A stretch of 64,000 nt of DNA from Gymnopilus junonius (GCA_015501075.1 JADNYJ010000085.1:1-64000), one strand, 5' to 3'. Counted from the stretch's first letter, positions 21,719 to 34,305 are shown. The notes: generated by a model not told the origin, from the sequence alone. Program-made: numbers and translations.

Positions 21719-23085
21719 ATGGCCTTAGAGTCAAATCCACCCCGAAAACAACAGGAACAGAATCAAGCTGAAACCACACTTGAACCCGCTCCGCCTTTGT
21801 CCTCTCTAACATCTGTATCATCTGCCCCACCCTTTATTGTAAATTCCCCCATGCATATATCCACGTCCCAGTCTCCCGCCATGCATATACCCACACCTTC
21901 ATCTCCCGACACTTCAATTTCATCAGATAACACTGTTTTCATAACCTTGTCCTCCAACATGTTGAATACCCTTGAGATCAAAGTCAGCGATAACAACAAG
22001 TCCCTACCGCTCATCATCGGGGAGGGTAAAATGACCCCTCAACTCTGCGCCGACTTCGAATGCATGACAAATGCATACTTCCTGTGTGCAAAGATTCCTG
22101 AGAATGAAAAGGTCGCTTCCATCCTGCCCAGCTTCTCGAACGTGAACCTCTGTCTCTGGACGGACATGCATCAGGACAGGTTCTTGTCGGAGGACTTCAC
22201 ATTTGCCCAATTCATGTCCCAATTACATACTCGGTTCTTGAGTCCCACTTGGGAAATGGAGGTGATGCAAGAACTGGTTCATGTGAAGATGCGCGAGGAC
22301 CAGTCATTCAAAGATTGGGCCATGGGCATCATGGCTGGGAACACGCTCATTGGACCTGACCATAAGCTGTCCAATCATGACCTGCCAAGCACCTGATGAT
22401 GAACATGTCCATCCTCCTCTCACGGCGCATGAACTCCATGAAGAAGCCTGAGAAGGACGCTCTCCAGGCTACTGAGGATTTTGACACTTGGCTGGGTGAA
22501 GTAGTCTCCATTGATGACGCTCACCGCAATGACATGGCGGACGCTGCACAGATCGCTCTGGATATGCTCAAACGCCAATGCCCTGAGTTTGATAACCCAC
22601 CTGCTCCCCTGCACCTGCTCTTCTGACTCTCATTCGTTCAACAGCCCGCTTCTGTCCCAATGCCATCCAACATTCCCAACCACGTTATGCCCGAAACAAT
22701 GCCCTCTATAACCTCAATTTGGGGCAATGAGCCTCAGTACAATCATCTGTTCGGTTCCAATCCCTACCGTCGCGGGTCTCTGGATACCCTAACTTCCGAT
22801 GAGATTGACATCCTGGACAATCACGATGGTTGTCGCAAATGTCGTAGGGTTTATGTTGCCTGCCACGCAAAAACCTGCCCTCATGGTGCACCTGCGGGTG
22901 AATTTTACACCATGCTCTCGGTGGGGGAGGCCATCGCCACTAGAGACGAAATGGTCTGTGCCGGCCCCCAGTTTAGACTCAGAGTTCCATCAATCCATAT
23001 GCATCCAACTCCACCCAGGCCTCCTCTTCTCGCCCTACAGGCGCTGGTAGGGGGGAAGTCGCTCGAATGGCATTTTCAACATTAA
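21719..23085 (+). pseudogene. gag: gag of the LTR retrotransposon (frameshifted)
   Basis: A Pro/Ser-rich start from Met 21719 is followed by a capsid-like helical region (TPQLCADFECMTNAYFLCAK, FMSQLHTRFLSPTWEMEV, LVHVKMREDQSFKDWAMGI). The frame shifts near 22390 into a second stretch with further capsid-like helices. A zinc-knuckle-like segment CRKCRRVYVACHAKTCPHG is at about 22834-22890. The parts are in order but not in one frame. Confidence 0.8.
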
Positions 23086-23339
23086 TGCTGGACCGAGCAT
23101 GGGCCCTTACAATGCACCTGCCCCTGTTTCGTCTGCATCTGTTGTGGAGGCCCGGGAAGATTCCCCCTCTGTTCCGCTACCGTCGCCGCTGTTCTCCCGT
23201 CTCAAACGTGACTTCATCCTTTGTTCTGGGGATGGCTATAACACATCAGATGAGGATGAGAGTGAGTCAGATGTGAGTCCATACCTGTTCCACACCTCTT
23301 GTGGAAAGCTAAAACGTGTTGTAAAGGACTCGAGGGTCC

Positions 23340-25389
23340 AGTAGATGCCTTGCTAGACACTGGGTCAAGCTTTGATGTCATGAGTCCTGCACATGCCGAG
23401 CGCTACCACCTTCCTGTTCGTGAACTTGCAAAACCTTTTTCCACCGATTAGCATTAAAAGATGATTCATCCCCTTCGTTTGTGTTTGAGAAATTTGTTAC
23501 CTTCTCCCTGTCTTCTCGCGACGATGCCTGGACATCGAAACCTATCACAGCCTTACTCGCAGACGGTCTCTGTCACGATATCCTCCTTGGCTACCTTTCC
23601 TCATGAAGAATAAAATTGTTATTGATTGTGATTCAAAAAAGGCTATTGATAAGTTATCCGCTACGACCTGGTTAATGAGTGCTTTGCACAGACCCCCGCA
23701 TACAATAGATATGAGCCACGTTTGCGAAAGAAAATGATCCCGCCTATTGACAAGAGACGGAGCATTGTCTGTAACCACAAGGCTATGTTTGCGAATTACT
23801 TGTACACATGAGGTCCAGACGTGACGAGCTTGACGAACTGGACTCTTGTGCGAAGGATGAGATGAAGACGCTGCATTGCATGCTGCAATCAAGTCGACTA
23901 TTGAAAACTTGGCGCTACTGAACAGTTGAAGAAACTTGACCAGAAACTGAAGGACGAATTCTTCCTGTATTCAGCCCAATTCCTCATATTGATGAATTGC
24001 CTAGTTCAGAGGTCGCCCGTATCAGACTAAGAGATGAGTACAAGTCTATTTCCAAATGGAACTACAACTGTCCTCGGAGTTCCGAGAGAGCTTCCAAACC
24101 CTGATACAACAACGCCTTGACTCAGGCTTCATCCAGCCTTCCTCTTCGCAATTTGCGTCTCCCTCTTTCATTATTCCCAAGGCTGATAAGAAAGCGCTGC
24201 CTCATTGGGTGTGTGACTACCGTGAGCTCAATGCAAACACTGTACCTGATAACTTCCCCTTGCCTCGTGTTGATGATATCCTGGCTGACTGTGCGAAGGG
24301 AAAAATCTGGGCAACCATTGACATGACGGACAGTTTCTTCCAAACCGCATGCATCCTGATGATGTCCATAAAACTGCTGTGACCATGCCTTTTGGATCAT
24401 ATGAGTGGCGTGTAATGCCAATGGGTTTCTGAAACGCACCAGCAATACATCAGAGGCGCGTCACGAATGCATTGAGGGATTACATTGGGAAAATCTGCCA
24501 TATTTATCTTGATGATATTGTGATATGGTCCGAGACACTGGAAGAGCATGAAAAGAATGTAAGGACAATCCTGCATACCCTGAAAGAGAATAAGCTTTAC
24601 GTGAATGAAAAGAAGACTAAATTATTCGAGTATGACATATCTTTTCTGGGCCACCGGATTTCCCATAATGGCATCCAGGCTGATGACAAGAAGGTTGATA
24701 AAATTTTGGATTGGCCTGTTCCAAAATCTGCCACAGAAGTCTGGCGCTTTCTTGGCCTTGTACATTACTTGGCGGCTTTCTTGCCAAACCTTGCAAAGCA
24801 CACACATGTACTTGAAAGACTGACCACAAAGGAATGTGAGCATCTGTTCCCTGCATGGACTGAGGTTCATCAGAATGCTTTTGAGTCTGTGAAATGGATC
24901 GTCACCTCTCGTGAATGTTTGACAGTGATTGACCACACGAAGCTCAATGAGAACAAGATTTTCCTGACCATGGATGCCAGTGAATACGCAACTGGTGCTG
25001 TGCTAGCTTTTGGTCTGACATGGGAGACTGCCCGACCCATGGCATTTGATTCGAGATCGATGAAGGATGTGGAGCTGAATTACCCCGTTCATGAAAAGGA
25101 ACTGTTAGCAATCATGCAGGCAGTCTGGAAGTGGAAAGTTGACTTACTGGGTGCCCCATTCCTGGTGTACACAGACCACCGGACACTGGTGAACTTTCAT
25201 ATGCAAAAAAACTTGTCGAGGTGCCAGGCACGGTGGATGGAGGAACTGTCAATCTATGATGCAAAGTTCATATACCTGAAAGGCGAGAAGAACTGTGTTG
25301 TGGATGCCTTGTCTCGATACCCATTGGAAGTGACTGGGGATTCTGAAAAAGCGGTCGGAGATGCCTGCCATCCTTATAATGATAAATGA
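23340..25389 (+). pseudogene. pol: Protease, reverse transcriptase and RNase H of the retrotransposon (interrupted)
   Basis: Protease motif LLDTGSSFDVMSPAHAERY at about 23350. After broken sequence, RT begins near 24056: SGFIQPSSSQFASPSFII, then VCDYRELNANTVPDNFPLPR. A shift near 24350 and a stop inside MPMGF (about 24430) are followed by an open stretch to 25389 with the catalytic YLDD (ICHIYLDDIVIWS), thumb and connection, and RNase H (TMDASEYATGAVL, ..LLAIMQAVWKW, YTDHRTLV, CVVDALSRYP). The catalytic aspartates are present, but the frame is not continuous. Confidence 0.88.
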
Positions 25390-25434
25390 CCTTCAAAACA
25401 TGTAATTCTTGAGAAAGATATTGCGTGAAGTCCT

Positions 25435-26989
25435 GTGTTTACTGTTGCCGCATTGATTTGTGATGTCGAGACTCAGGGACCTGGTGAGAGCAAAGCAAAA
25501 GTGACATTCACTGTGAACAAAAAGCTGGTCAAGGAGATGAAGAAGGCTTACAAGTCTGATCAATGGTGTCAGAAGCTCCAGTCTATCAAAGAGAGCATTC
25601 CGGAGCTAGTGGAACGTTCTGGCCTCTGGTTTATTGATGAGCGCCTAATTGTACCAGCTGGTTGTGAGATGCGCGAACACATCTTCAGGATGGCACATGA
25701 TCAGTTGGGTCATTCTGGATTCTTCAAATCGTATAATGCAATTCGTGAGTCGTATTTCTGGCCGGGTATGCGGAAAGACTTGGAAGAGGGTTACATTCCT
25801 GGGTGTGCTGAATGCCAACGGAATAAGAGCACTACTAGCAAGCCCAAAGGACCTCTGCACCCCTTACCTGTGCCAGATGAGCATTGCGATTCTGTATCTC
25901 TGGACTTCATTGGTCCCCTACCCGAAGATGAGGGCTTTGACTGCATATTGACCATGACTGACTGGCTGGGTTCTGAAATTCATATTGTCCCAACAAGGTG
26001 TGACCTGACGGCTGAGCAGGCAGCAAATATTTTCTTCAACCACTGGTACTGTGAGAATGGCCTGCCAAAGGAATTGATATCAGACCGTGATAAACTATTC
26101 ATGTCACGCTTTTGGAAACATTTTGTGGTGCTGGCAGGAATACATCACAAAGCGTCCTCAGCGTACCACCCACAGACGAATGGGAGCTCAGAAAGAACGA
26201 ACAAGACAGTAAACCAGGCTATCCGATTCCATGTCGAACGGAACCAAAAAGGTTGGGTTCGAGCACTTCCGCGGATTAGATTCCAAATTATGTCAACGGT
26301 TAACAAATCTACTGGCTTCTCACCCTTCCACTTGCGTTTTGGACGTACACCTCGTCTACTTCCACCCTTGATTGACATCCCTGTCGATGCGGGCGTTGAG
26401 CAGGTTGCCGCGCATGACTTGATGGAGCAAATCCAGGCTGATGTTGCATCCGCAAAGGATAACCTCATGCTAGCAAAATTTTCGCAAGCTTTCCAAGCAA
26501 ATAAGCAGCGCGGTCCCACTCTAGAGATTGGTGTGGGGGATAAAGTGATGCTGAACACGTTGAACAGACGAAGGGAATACAAATCGGCTGACGAGAAATG
26601 TGTGGCCAAGTTTATGCCCCACTGGGACGGGCCCTTCGTAGTGGTGGATGCACACCCTGAAGCCTCGACAGTGACACTCGATATTCCAAATGCGCCAAAC
26701 ACGTTTCCAACTTTTCACACATCACTCGTTAAGCTGTGGACACCTAATGATGATGACAAGTTCCCGGTCGAAAATTGGAAAGACCTGACCCGGTAATGGT
26801 GAACGGTAATGAAGAATTCTTTGTTGATCGGATTATAGACCACCGAAAGGTGGGTCGTGGATTCAGGTACTTGGTAGCTGGAAGGGGGAAGGCCCTGAAG
26901 AAGATCGTTGGATCGCAGGACGGGACCTAGAAGAAAACGAGGCCTTAGACACTTATTGGGGTAATTTTCGATTAGTGCATAGCCTTTAA
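25435..26989 (+). pseudogene. Integrase with C-terminal chromodomain (chromodomain frameshifted)
   Basis: Open from 25435 to 26796. The zinc region is H-x-H/C-x-C type (MAHDQLGHSGFFKSYNAI, CAECQRNKS). The DDE catalytic core is present: DFIGPLPEDEG, then LISDRDKLFMSRFW and YHPQTNGSSERTNK. A GPY-like region (PHWDGPFVVV) follows. The chromodomain is readable from about 26800: EEFFVDRIIDHRK, then after a one-base shift near 26878 WKGEGPEEDRWIAGRDL and a stop near 26989. Chromodomains of this type steer integration to marked chromatin. Confidence 0.85.
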
Positions 26990-27144
26990 CTTCTACCTTG
27001 CCTGCGGTAGCTTTTCCCACTGGGTTTTTGATGCACCTGTGCACGGATTTCTCTCTTACTACTCAGCTTTTCTCTCCCCCTAATTTCTCTGCTTTATCTT
27101 ATTATTTATCATCCCTTTCACTTTCTTTTCATGGTGGGGGAGGG

Positions 27145-27340
27145 TGTAAGGCCGGCGCCTTAAGCACGTGCCTAGTCCGTACCTATATAAGTCCGGACTC
27201 CCTATGGGTTCGGCATCTTCTCTTGCTCTCTCTCTCTACTATTCTCTAGTCACTCCTCTACGCTGCAACTTAGACGTCATTTCTGCTCGTTTGTGAGTCT
27301 TTCTCTGAGTGTTTTCCCCTCGCTCTCGAGGGGTTTTCCA
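27145..27340 (+). repeat. 3' LTR
   Basis: 196 bases, preceded by the purine-rich tract atggtgggggagggtg (polypurine tract, about 27131-27144) used to prime plus-strand synthesis. Followed by the GCAAT target duplication. Confidence 0.95.
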
Positions 27341-28625
27341 GCAATCCAGTCATTGATCGCACAGCTTTTGAGTCTTATCATGGAAAATCAGAGACAAGGA
27401 TAGGGCAATGATGATGATGATGTTTGACATATCATGGCAATCCGGCTCTATATCAGGCAGGAGCTAAAGATACTTTTGCACTAGGGTCAAATCTAGGGCT
27501 CTATATGAGGCATCTATGCATCGCATTCCATAGAGAAGAGTTGAGAAGCCTGCGTGCAAGGCGTTCGCCAGTGGTCGAAAATTGGAATATCTAAAGGATC
27601 GAGATCAGTTATACCTGAAAGTTGTATCTCTTCCGAATCAAAACATACAAGGCATCAGAGAAAAAGTGGAAGAGCCTGGGCCGGCAACGACCGGTTTCGG
27701 CAAATCACAATCAAACTATTTGCCAACGAACTTGAAAATTCCTTTCATTGTCGAACACGATGCTTTAGTTAAAAGACCAGTCAAGGCATTGTGCGACAAT
27801 CACTCTGTGCTCACCTTAGTCAAACTCATCGCTCATAGCTATAATTCTTGCTTTACAGGATATAGGGCTCATTTAACGTCTTGCACCCTCATATGTACAA
27901 TGTCCTTGAACTTTATGCGCACCCGTCCAACACATGCCAGATATCACGACGAAAATCACGCAACTCCAATGAAGGCACTGGGTAAATTAAGCCTGGTGAG
28001 CATAAAATCTTTCATATTACCTGCATACTAGTAGATCGCTGATTTATGTTGAACACGAAGGTTATATTCCACAGTGGGTTCATGATAGTCAATGGTGAAG
28101 AGGTGAAAGCCGAGGGCATCTTTCTCACATATCCGGGATCAGGGATCCTGGAGGTCCATGCTCTCAAAAAGGGTCAGCCATTCTGGGTCTGCGCCTTTCA
28201 CGACTCGAGCATTCCGGCTGAGCTTTTCGCGACCAGAAGCGACGTGCAAAAGGGCGTGAGCTATTCGCGTGGTCGAGAATTGATGTCATGGATCACTGTT
28301 GATACTGAGTAAATCGTTAGCATCCAAGGCGTTCAACAAGCTGATGAGACGTTTTACATACTTAGTATGTCGCAAAGAGATATCAAACGGGACTTACAGG
28401 ATTTGGCATGGGGCAAATCTCTTAAATTTTGAGTCTTGGTTGTGAACATAGGGCTATAAAATACGCATGTGTTCCCTTTTATGTCTGGTTGAGAGGTAAG
28501 AAACAGGCAAGGTCAATCTATAGTTTACATGAAATGCAGGAAGGAGAAAGTTCAAGGTCCGCCACAGACTGGATGGATTTCGGACCGAAGTATGTGCCGG
28601 GACGGAGCGTCATTGATGTGCCGTC
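27341..28625 (+). other. Unassigned region with coding-like fragments
   Basis: A 149-codon frame (27582-28031) and an 88-codon frame (28046-28312) read toward the same direction. The second contains GIFLTYPGSGILEVHAL and KGQPFWVCAFHDSSIPAELF and could continue past its stop as IVSIQGVQQADETFYIL, which looks like protein. I do not recognise the family and cannot build a splice model, so I record it as a possible degenerate or unresolved gene. Confidence 0.3.
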
Positions 28626-30967
28626 ATGACGAAAATTGAAAAGCTGTTTCCCCTCCGCACCTTCCCCACATACCACCTCCAGATTGGCTGGGTCCAATCC
28701 AGTCGAGTTATGCCAACTCTCTCTAGGGCTCCGCTATGGCAAACGCTCAAGCACAAGAATAGACTACCATATACCCGGTCAAACAGTACTTTGACCTCTA
28801 ACGGTCAGACGACACACGCGCACCATAATGGTCCACTACCCCGGAAACCAGAACGGCTAAAAAAATACGCAAAAAGGACGGGATATATCGTTCTTGGTAC
28901 TGCTGCGGCGTACGAAGCCGACAAGCACTATAACGCCTCGGCCATCTTTCGAAATTTGAGAACACTGTGGACGGTACGTCATGATACCATATTTTACAAA
29001 ATCTACTTTTGCTAACTCGCTTGGGCTTATACAGTGCGCCATGATTACGCTCGATTACAAGCTGAACTTTACAGCCGAGAAGAGCGATCAGATCCCTCAA
29101 TTACACGAGCGTGTCGCTCAAAGGGTGTACGACTTGCTAACCTCCAACGGTGGGTTGTACATCAAAATTGGGTTCGTCCACTCGCCTTCGTTGTATAGCC
29201 CGTTCTAAATGCTAACCAAACTCTGTCATTATTCAGACAAGCGATCGGAGCGAACGCAGCCGTCCTCCCACCAGCCATGCAAGTCAAATTTGCCAGCCTG
29301 TTCGACGACGCTCCTCAAATACCCTACTCTGACGTGCACTCCGTATTTGTCAAAGAGCTCGGTCGACCGCCCAGCGGTCCTGGAGGCGTCTTTGAGTTTT
29401 TCGATGAAACGGCCGTGGCGAGTGCCAGCATCGCACAGGTACACAAGGCTAAGCTTTGGCCGACAATCGGAGAGGACGGAAAGCCTGTGAAGGGGGAGGA
29501 GGAGAGGTGGGTTGCTGTGAAGATCCAGAAGCCTCAAGTAGGCAGGCAAATGGAGTGGGATCTGGCTGCGTATAGGCTGGTGATGTGGATGTTCGAAAAC
29601 TGGGCATTTGATTTGCCCGTTTATTTCGCCGTTGGTGCGTGGTTCTTTCCAACTTTTTGTACTGAAACTGATCGTTTTTATTTGTTTTCTGCAGATTTTA
29701 TCTCTGATCACCTTCGACAAGAACTTGATTTCATCCGAGAGCTGACAACGCACGACAGACAGCTGAATTTGTTGCTAGCGAACCTCGTCTCCGGGACAAA
29801 GTACACATTCCGAAAGTGTACCCTGAGTACACCACCAAGCGGGTGATGGTCGCTGAATGGATAGATGGCGTACGACTATCCGATAAGGCGGGTATATTCC
29901 GACTCATGGGCGAACGCCTTCCAGGCGGTGTGGTCTCTGACAGCGATAGCGACGTCCCTATCAACCCATACTCGGCCACGTCCCTTGTCGCATCAGCACC
30001 TTCTTCTACACCTACTTCATCCGCATCAATCTCACCCACAGCCGTCTCATCCCTCCAACTCCCTTCTAAGCCCCTTAAAGGCGGCGTTCAATCCATCATG
30101 CAAACCATGGTCGAGCTTTTCTCAGCACAAATGTTTGACTGGGGCTGGGTCCACTGTGACCCGCACCCAGGCAATGTCCTCGTCCGCCCCTCACCCTCTC
30201 ATCCGTCCCAACCCCAACTAGTATTGCTCGATCATGGGCTATACGTTCGCGTCCCGGAAGAGTTCCGTCGGGATTGGATTCGGCTGTGGCGAGCGATGCT
30301 GGCAGGGGATTATGCTGGTGTTGAGGAAGTAACGAAAGGGTGGGGGTTCGGCGTGCCGGATTTGATGGCGAGTTTCACGCTGATGAGACCAACGGTTCTG
30401 AGGAATAACAGGAAGGTGACTCCGAAGAAGGAGGGTGAGAACAAGGAGAGGAGGCCGTTGACACAGTATGAGATCAGCGTGCGGATGAAAGCCAAGTTAA
30501 AGGAGTTCCTCGCGGATACGGAGCGTATGCCCAAGGTCCTGATTTTCCTAACGAGGAACATGCGCATGGTCCAAGGTATGATTCTCTCTTTCTCTCCTTC
30601 CACGGTCATTGTATCTCATCACCATCCTCTCCCAGGAAACAATCAATCTTTCGGCTCCCCTGTAAACCGCATCAAAATAACAGGGTACTGGGCCTCCCGT
30701 TCCCTAACACGCACCTCCTCCCCGCTTCGCACTCTCTCCCTCACCACCTCCATCCTCCATCCTTTTCTCGCCGTCCACGCCCTGTCAACATACTTCCGAG
30801 AATGGTACCACCACCTCCTCTTCCGCGCCATTATGCTCCGCCTTGATCTGACGTTCTACAAGACCCGATTTGTGTCGTGGTGGAGAGGGTCTTACCGAGG
30901 TTCTTGGGTGGCGGGGATGGGCAAGGAGGGAGGGGTGGGTTCGAGGAGGAGCTGGAGAAGACGATGA
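28626..30967 (+). CDS. ABC1/UbiB (ADCK1/Mcp2-Cqd2-like) atypical kinase
   Basis: Mitochondrial UbiB-family protein linked in yeast to coenzyme Q distribution and lipid homeostasis. Exons 28626-28973, 29035-29171, 29237-29634, 29695-30575 and 30636-30967. An Arg-rich, Ser-rich N-terminus suits a mitochondrial targeting signal. The family K-rich loop reads GGLYIKIGQAIGANA; an ATP-loop analogue is TAVASASIAQVHKAKLW, the lysine strand VAVKIQKP, the catalytic loop VHCDPHPGNVLV and the metal-binding motif LLDHGLY. A one-base shift at 29740/29741 is needed to join DFIRE to ADNARQTAEFVASEP; it looks like a lost G. The last intron (60 bases) has no stop and could be retained. A long Ser/Pro insertion lies before the catalytic loop. 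Confidence 0.88.
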
Positions 30968-31693
30968 GGGGTTCGCGAAGGATAATTTGGGGATTGACGT
31001 TGACCAGGGGGTGTTTTCTGGCTGATGAATGTGATGGACTCTTGCTTTTCACATTCAGCGCAGAAGTTGAGATATGGCCATTAAAAATGAACATCTCGCT
31101 CATTTCCTTGGTGCATTTACAGTTAGCATTGTTGATACAGACCTCTCTTCTCATCGTCGCATCACCCCATTCGATTTTCATTCAGGTTAGATGTGGTCAC
31201 TAGACATTATTGCTATACTTATGTGTCTTGTACTCTTATAATATCGTCGTCGTTGCATGTAATATTCATAGATGGTCTTTAGATACCTTACATTCAATCC
31301 ACTACTTGTTCGTATCCTTTGTGGACTGGCTATATGAAGGATCACTACTTTCCTATAGCTTCCAGAACAAATGAAATGGGACATCTCATTTACTCTTGCC
31401 CTTGTCCAGATTGAGCCCCATAAATAGCATGGTCCAGAAAAGGCCGCGAGCCACGTGTGTACGAGAGACCGAAAATAGGATTCATCTCCTTATATGGAGC
31501 GATCGGCATCGTTTCTCATTGACGTCACTCATGGGGTTGGCGGATCAATCTCCCATCACAACCATATTCGAATATGCAAGTGATACTTTTCTTTCGAGTC
31601 TGTTAGTACGGAAGTCATGATCATACAACTTCAAATGTCATTCACTGCCAGATTACTACCATGAAGGCACAACAAATCACTCAGTATTGCACA
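30968..31693. other. Intergenic, convergent 3' ends
   Basis: Shared 3' region of the UbiB kinase (plus) and GH5 (minus). No gene seen. Confidence 0.4.
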
Positions 31694-33460
31694 TCATGCA
31701 GCATGTGCAGTTGCATCCGCCGACAATATCGCGTTCAGCTCCTCCCTCTTCTCACAATTTTCAAACCTAAAGCTCTTTGCAAGCTGGTCCAATTCATCCT
31801 CACTCTTTCCGATGAAATGATCTGCCCACTCCTTGACAAGGAACTCACTGACGAGGATATTCCTCGCTATACGCGCGAGACGCCGAGATGGCGCCCATGG
31901 GTATAAGTTTTGATAACGCTCAGGAACTTCTTGAAGGATGTGGTCGAGCAGAGGCTGATACACATGTTTAACTGCGGTGTCGTCTGCTCCCCAGGCGTCC
32001 ACTGCGAGTCGGTGCTTTTTCGCTAGGAAATCTTTGAAGAGTGTCATGTAAGGCATGTTGAGGGACGTGTAGACCATTCCTTGGAACCCGATGTCTTTGT
32101 ACAGCCAAATCGACCAACTGAGGCTGTCCTGAAAATGAAAAGAAGCAGGAGTTCAAGAGAATGAATGGTCATAGCAACCGACGATAATCGTACTGACTTT
32201 TCTGTAGATGTCCAATTGATCTTTGAGAACCCTATAGCGGACTTGATTGATGGAGTCTGTAGCATCACCATCATACTGACTCCTCGCATATACTGGACCC
32301 CACTCCCCATTCCACATGCACAAGCCCTGTTCATCCATCCACTGCTGTTTCTTTGCATACCTATCCTTCATCTTTTCATTCTGTTCCTCACTGCCGACAT
32401 ACTCAGGTGCACCAGGAAACCCAAAAGTCGAATAATCATGGATCGAGTATGCAGTATTTGACCACCACTTATGAGCATCTCCAAAACAGGAAAAATTGGA
32501 TGCGAAGGTATTACCATCAAAAAGATGACATGGTCCAGGTTAATGGAGCAGATGGTGGTGTAAACTTCATCATAGAACTTGACAAGATGAGTGTGTTTGG
32601 GATCGGTGGGTTTGTTGAGTGGGTTGTAGCCTGCGATCCATTTATTGTCTTTGTAGTGCTTTGCGAGCTCCGTCCAGAGCCAGAGCATGCGGTCCTGAAA
32701 GTCCTTATGGTCCCAGACTAAGGACGCGAACAATTAGTTTCCATCATAAGAACGAAGGAATGCAACTCACAATTTGCGATATGACCTCCGTTGTCTGAAT
32801 GCCAATCCATGTTCTGTCCACCTGGAGCTGTGTGTAAGTCCAGTATCGTGTAGATGCCGTGCTGAGCACAGATATCGATAACGCGATCGAGATGCTTGAA
32901 CCCAGATTCCTTAAGTACGCGAGGATTCATGTCATCTGTAAATAGTGTTTATATGTTCAGTAACTGTAGTCATCAGCAGCAGCAGAGATAGCACTTGCCT
33001 TCAAAATGGCGGTAATTGAAAGGAAGTCGAATGCAATTAAGGCCCAGGCTCTTGAAGAAGACCGCATCATTGCCCTCGAAGAAATATTCAAGGAACTAAA
33101 TGATAGCAAAGGAGTCATCAAATTGGTGAAGAACACTGAGGAGCAACGTTTTGTACCTTGTCGAAAAAGAAATCAGACTTTTCCTGACTGATCGCCTCAG
33201 TCAATGCTTCTCTGATATGGTACTCGCACCCCGGATAGCCTTTGGGATATGATTTAGAGACAGTGTACAGAGTTTATAGACTTGGACTAACCCGATATAA
33301 AATTTTCCATACTATAGGTAAAATCGTATGATCAGCTCGATATATGGTAGACAAAAAAAGAAAATAACTTCATCCATCCTCCAAGCCCTGCACCACGGAG
33401 GGTAATCTCTTTTCCACTTTCATCAACTAGTACCGTACCAGATACCTTGAGGAAGGACAT
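31694..33460 (-). CDS. Glycoside hydrolase family 5 with altered acid/base residue
   Basis: Clan GH-A beta-glucanase or glucosidase type, likely acting on beta-glucans of the cell wall. Start at 33460 (MSFLKVSGTVLVDESGKEI) agrees with the family; an upstream Met at 33574 is less likely. Order of motifs: LRGAGLGGWMNMENFISGYP, LGLNCIRLPFNYRHFE, TILDLHTAPGGQNMDWHSDN, GYNPLNKPTDP, YSIHDYSTFGFPG, CMWNGEWGPVYA, SWSIWLYKDIGFQGMVY. The nucleophile Glu of WNGE is present (32303-32305), but the acid/base Glu of the NEP motif is Lys (codon AAA, 32611-32613). A one-base shift near 32520 splits IFL from DGNTFAS. One intron uses a GC donor (after HFE, near 33003). No secretion signal is seen. Confidence 0.85.
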
Positions 33461-33780
33461 CCTGAAGTCAGAATCTGCAGGCAATCCGATGGTGCTGATA
33501 ACGAAAGAAGTAAGGCAATGTAATAGGATTCTTCGATTCGAGGTGGCTGACGGATAGGTGAACGACGTCACCAACTAGGCTATTTTTATAGCATTAGCTA
33601 TAGTCAATATTGGTGCTGCACTTGTGAATCTGAAATACGAAGTCCAGGGTTCGGCTGAACGCAATGATATTAATGAATGATTAAGGATGTAAATGAGCGA
33701 CATCGATATGAAGGGGGGTATAATAATGCGACGGCAAACGTAACGACCAACACCCCAACCATAGAAGGAAACTCCGCCAT

Positions 33781-34221
33781 TTAGGCACCGACGTTGATAG
33801 GGCTGCAGTTGACGCCAACGAGCTGGTCTGCAGAGAATTGTATCAGTATTTTCAGCAATACAAGTTATAGACATAATAAATATGTTCATACTGAAGAAGT
33901 TCTGCTCGCAGCAAACGGGGGAGGTACCACTATAAAAAAGAAGTCAGATCAAGCAACCACGGAAGCTGGAGGAACAACGAACCAGTTAGCACCAGTTCCG
34001 GCACCAACACCAGTAATGGGGGTGCACTGAGCACCGACATCGGCGGTGATGTCTGAGAGGACAACGTCATGAGACCGAGGGCAGCTGTGCTCCTGCGGTG
34101 CCTGGGGCATTCAAAGATTCGCAGCACATGAGGGGCCAGTGTTGCAGGAGTTATAGATGGGACCAGCAACGGCGGAGGTGGCGAAGGCAGCAGCAACAAA
34201 GAGAGCGACTTTGGAGAACAT
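33781..34221 (-). CDS. Class I hydrophobin (frameshifted as read)
   Basis: Small secreted amphipathic protein that coats aerial hyphae and fruiting bodies. Signal peptide MFSKVALFVAAAFATSAVAG, then the eight-cysteine pattern: CNTGP, MCC, AQCTP, ANC, VCC and VNCSP, with the conserved VLSDITADVGAQC and GVNCSPINVGA ending. Exons 34221-33983, 33929-33892 and 33827-33781, joined by normal GT-AG introns. Two single-base losses are needed: one in the CCCC run after CNTGP (about 34125) and one near 34070. All cysteines are intact, which favours sequence error over decay. Product length about 110 residues is normal. Confidence 0.85.
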
Positions 34222-34299
34222 CTTTGAATGTGAGGCTGAATGAAGTGCTGAACGATGAGGTTTGTTCGACTGAGGAGTATGGCCTTGAAGCTTGAGGTC

Positions 34300-34305
34300 T
34301 TTATA
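34300..34305 (-). promoter_or_regulatory. TATA box of the hydrophobin gene
   Basis: TATAAA on the minus strand about 80 bases before the ATG at 34221, a normal spacing for a strongly expressed fungal gene. Confidence 0.6.

Larger units (their letters stand above)
21185..27340 (+). mobile_element. Ty3/gypsy LTR retrotransposon (chromovirus), 6156 bp
   Basis: Bounded by two 196-base LTRs (TG..CA) and a perfect 5-base target duplication GCAAT (21180-21184 and 27341-27345). Order of domains on the plus strand: gag with a CxxC..H..C knuckle, aspartic protease (LLDTGSSFDVM), reverse transcriptase with YLDD, RNase H (MDASEYATGAVL), integrase with an HHCC zinc region, and a C-terminal chromodomain. 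The order RT-RH-IN plus the chromodomain places it in the chromovirus branch. Frameshifts and stops break gag, protease and RT, so this copy is probably not autonomous as read. Confidence 0.95.

Noticed and set aside
26145..26702. 185-codon minus-strand frame
   Set aside because: Antisense to the integrase core, which has clear DDE motifs on the plus strand.
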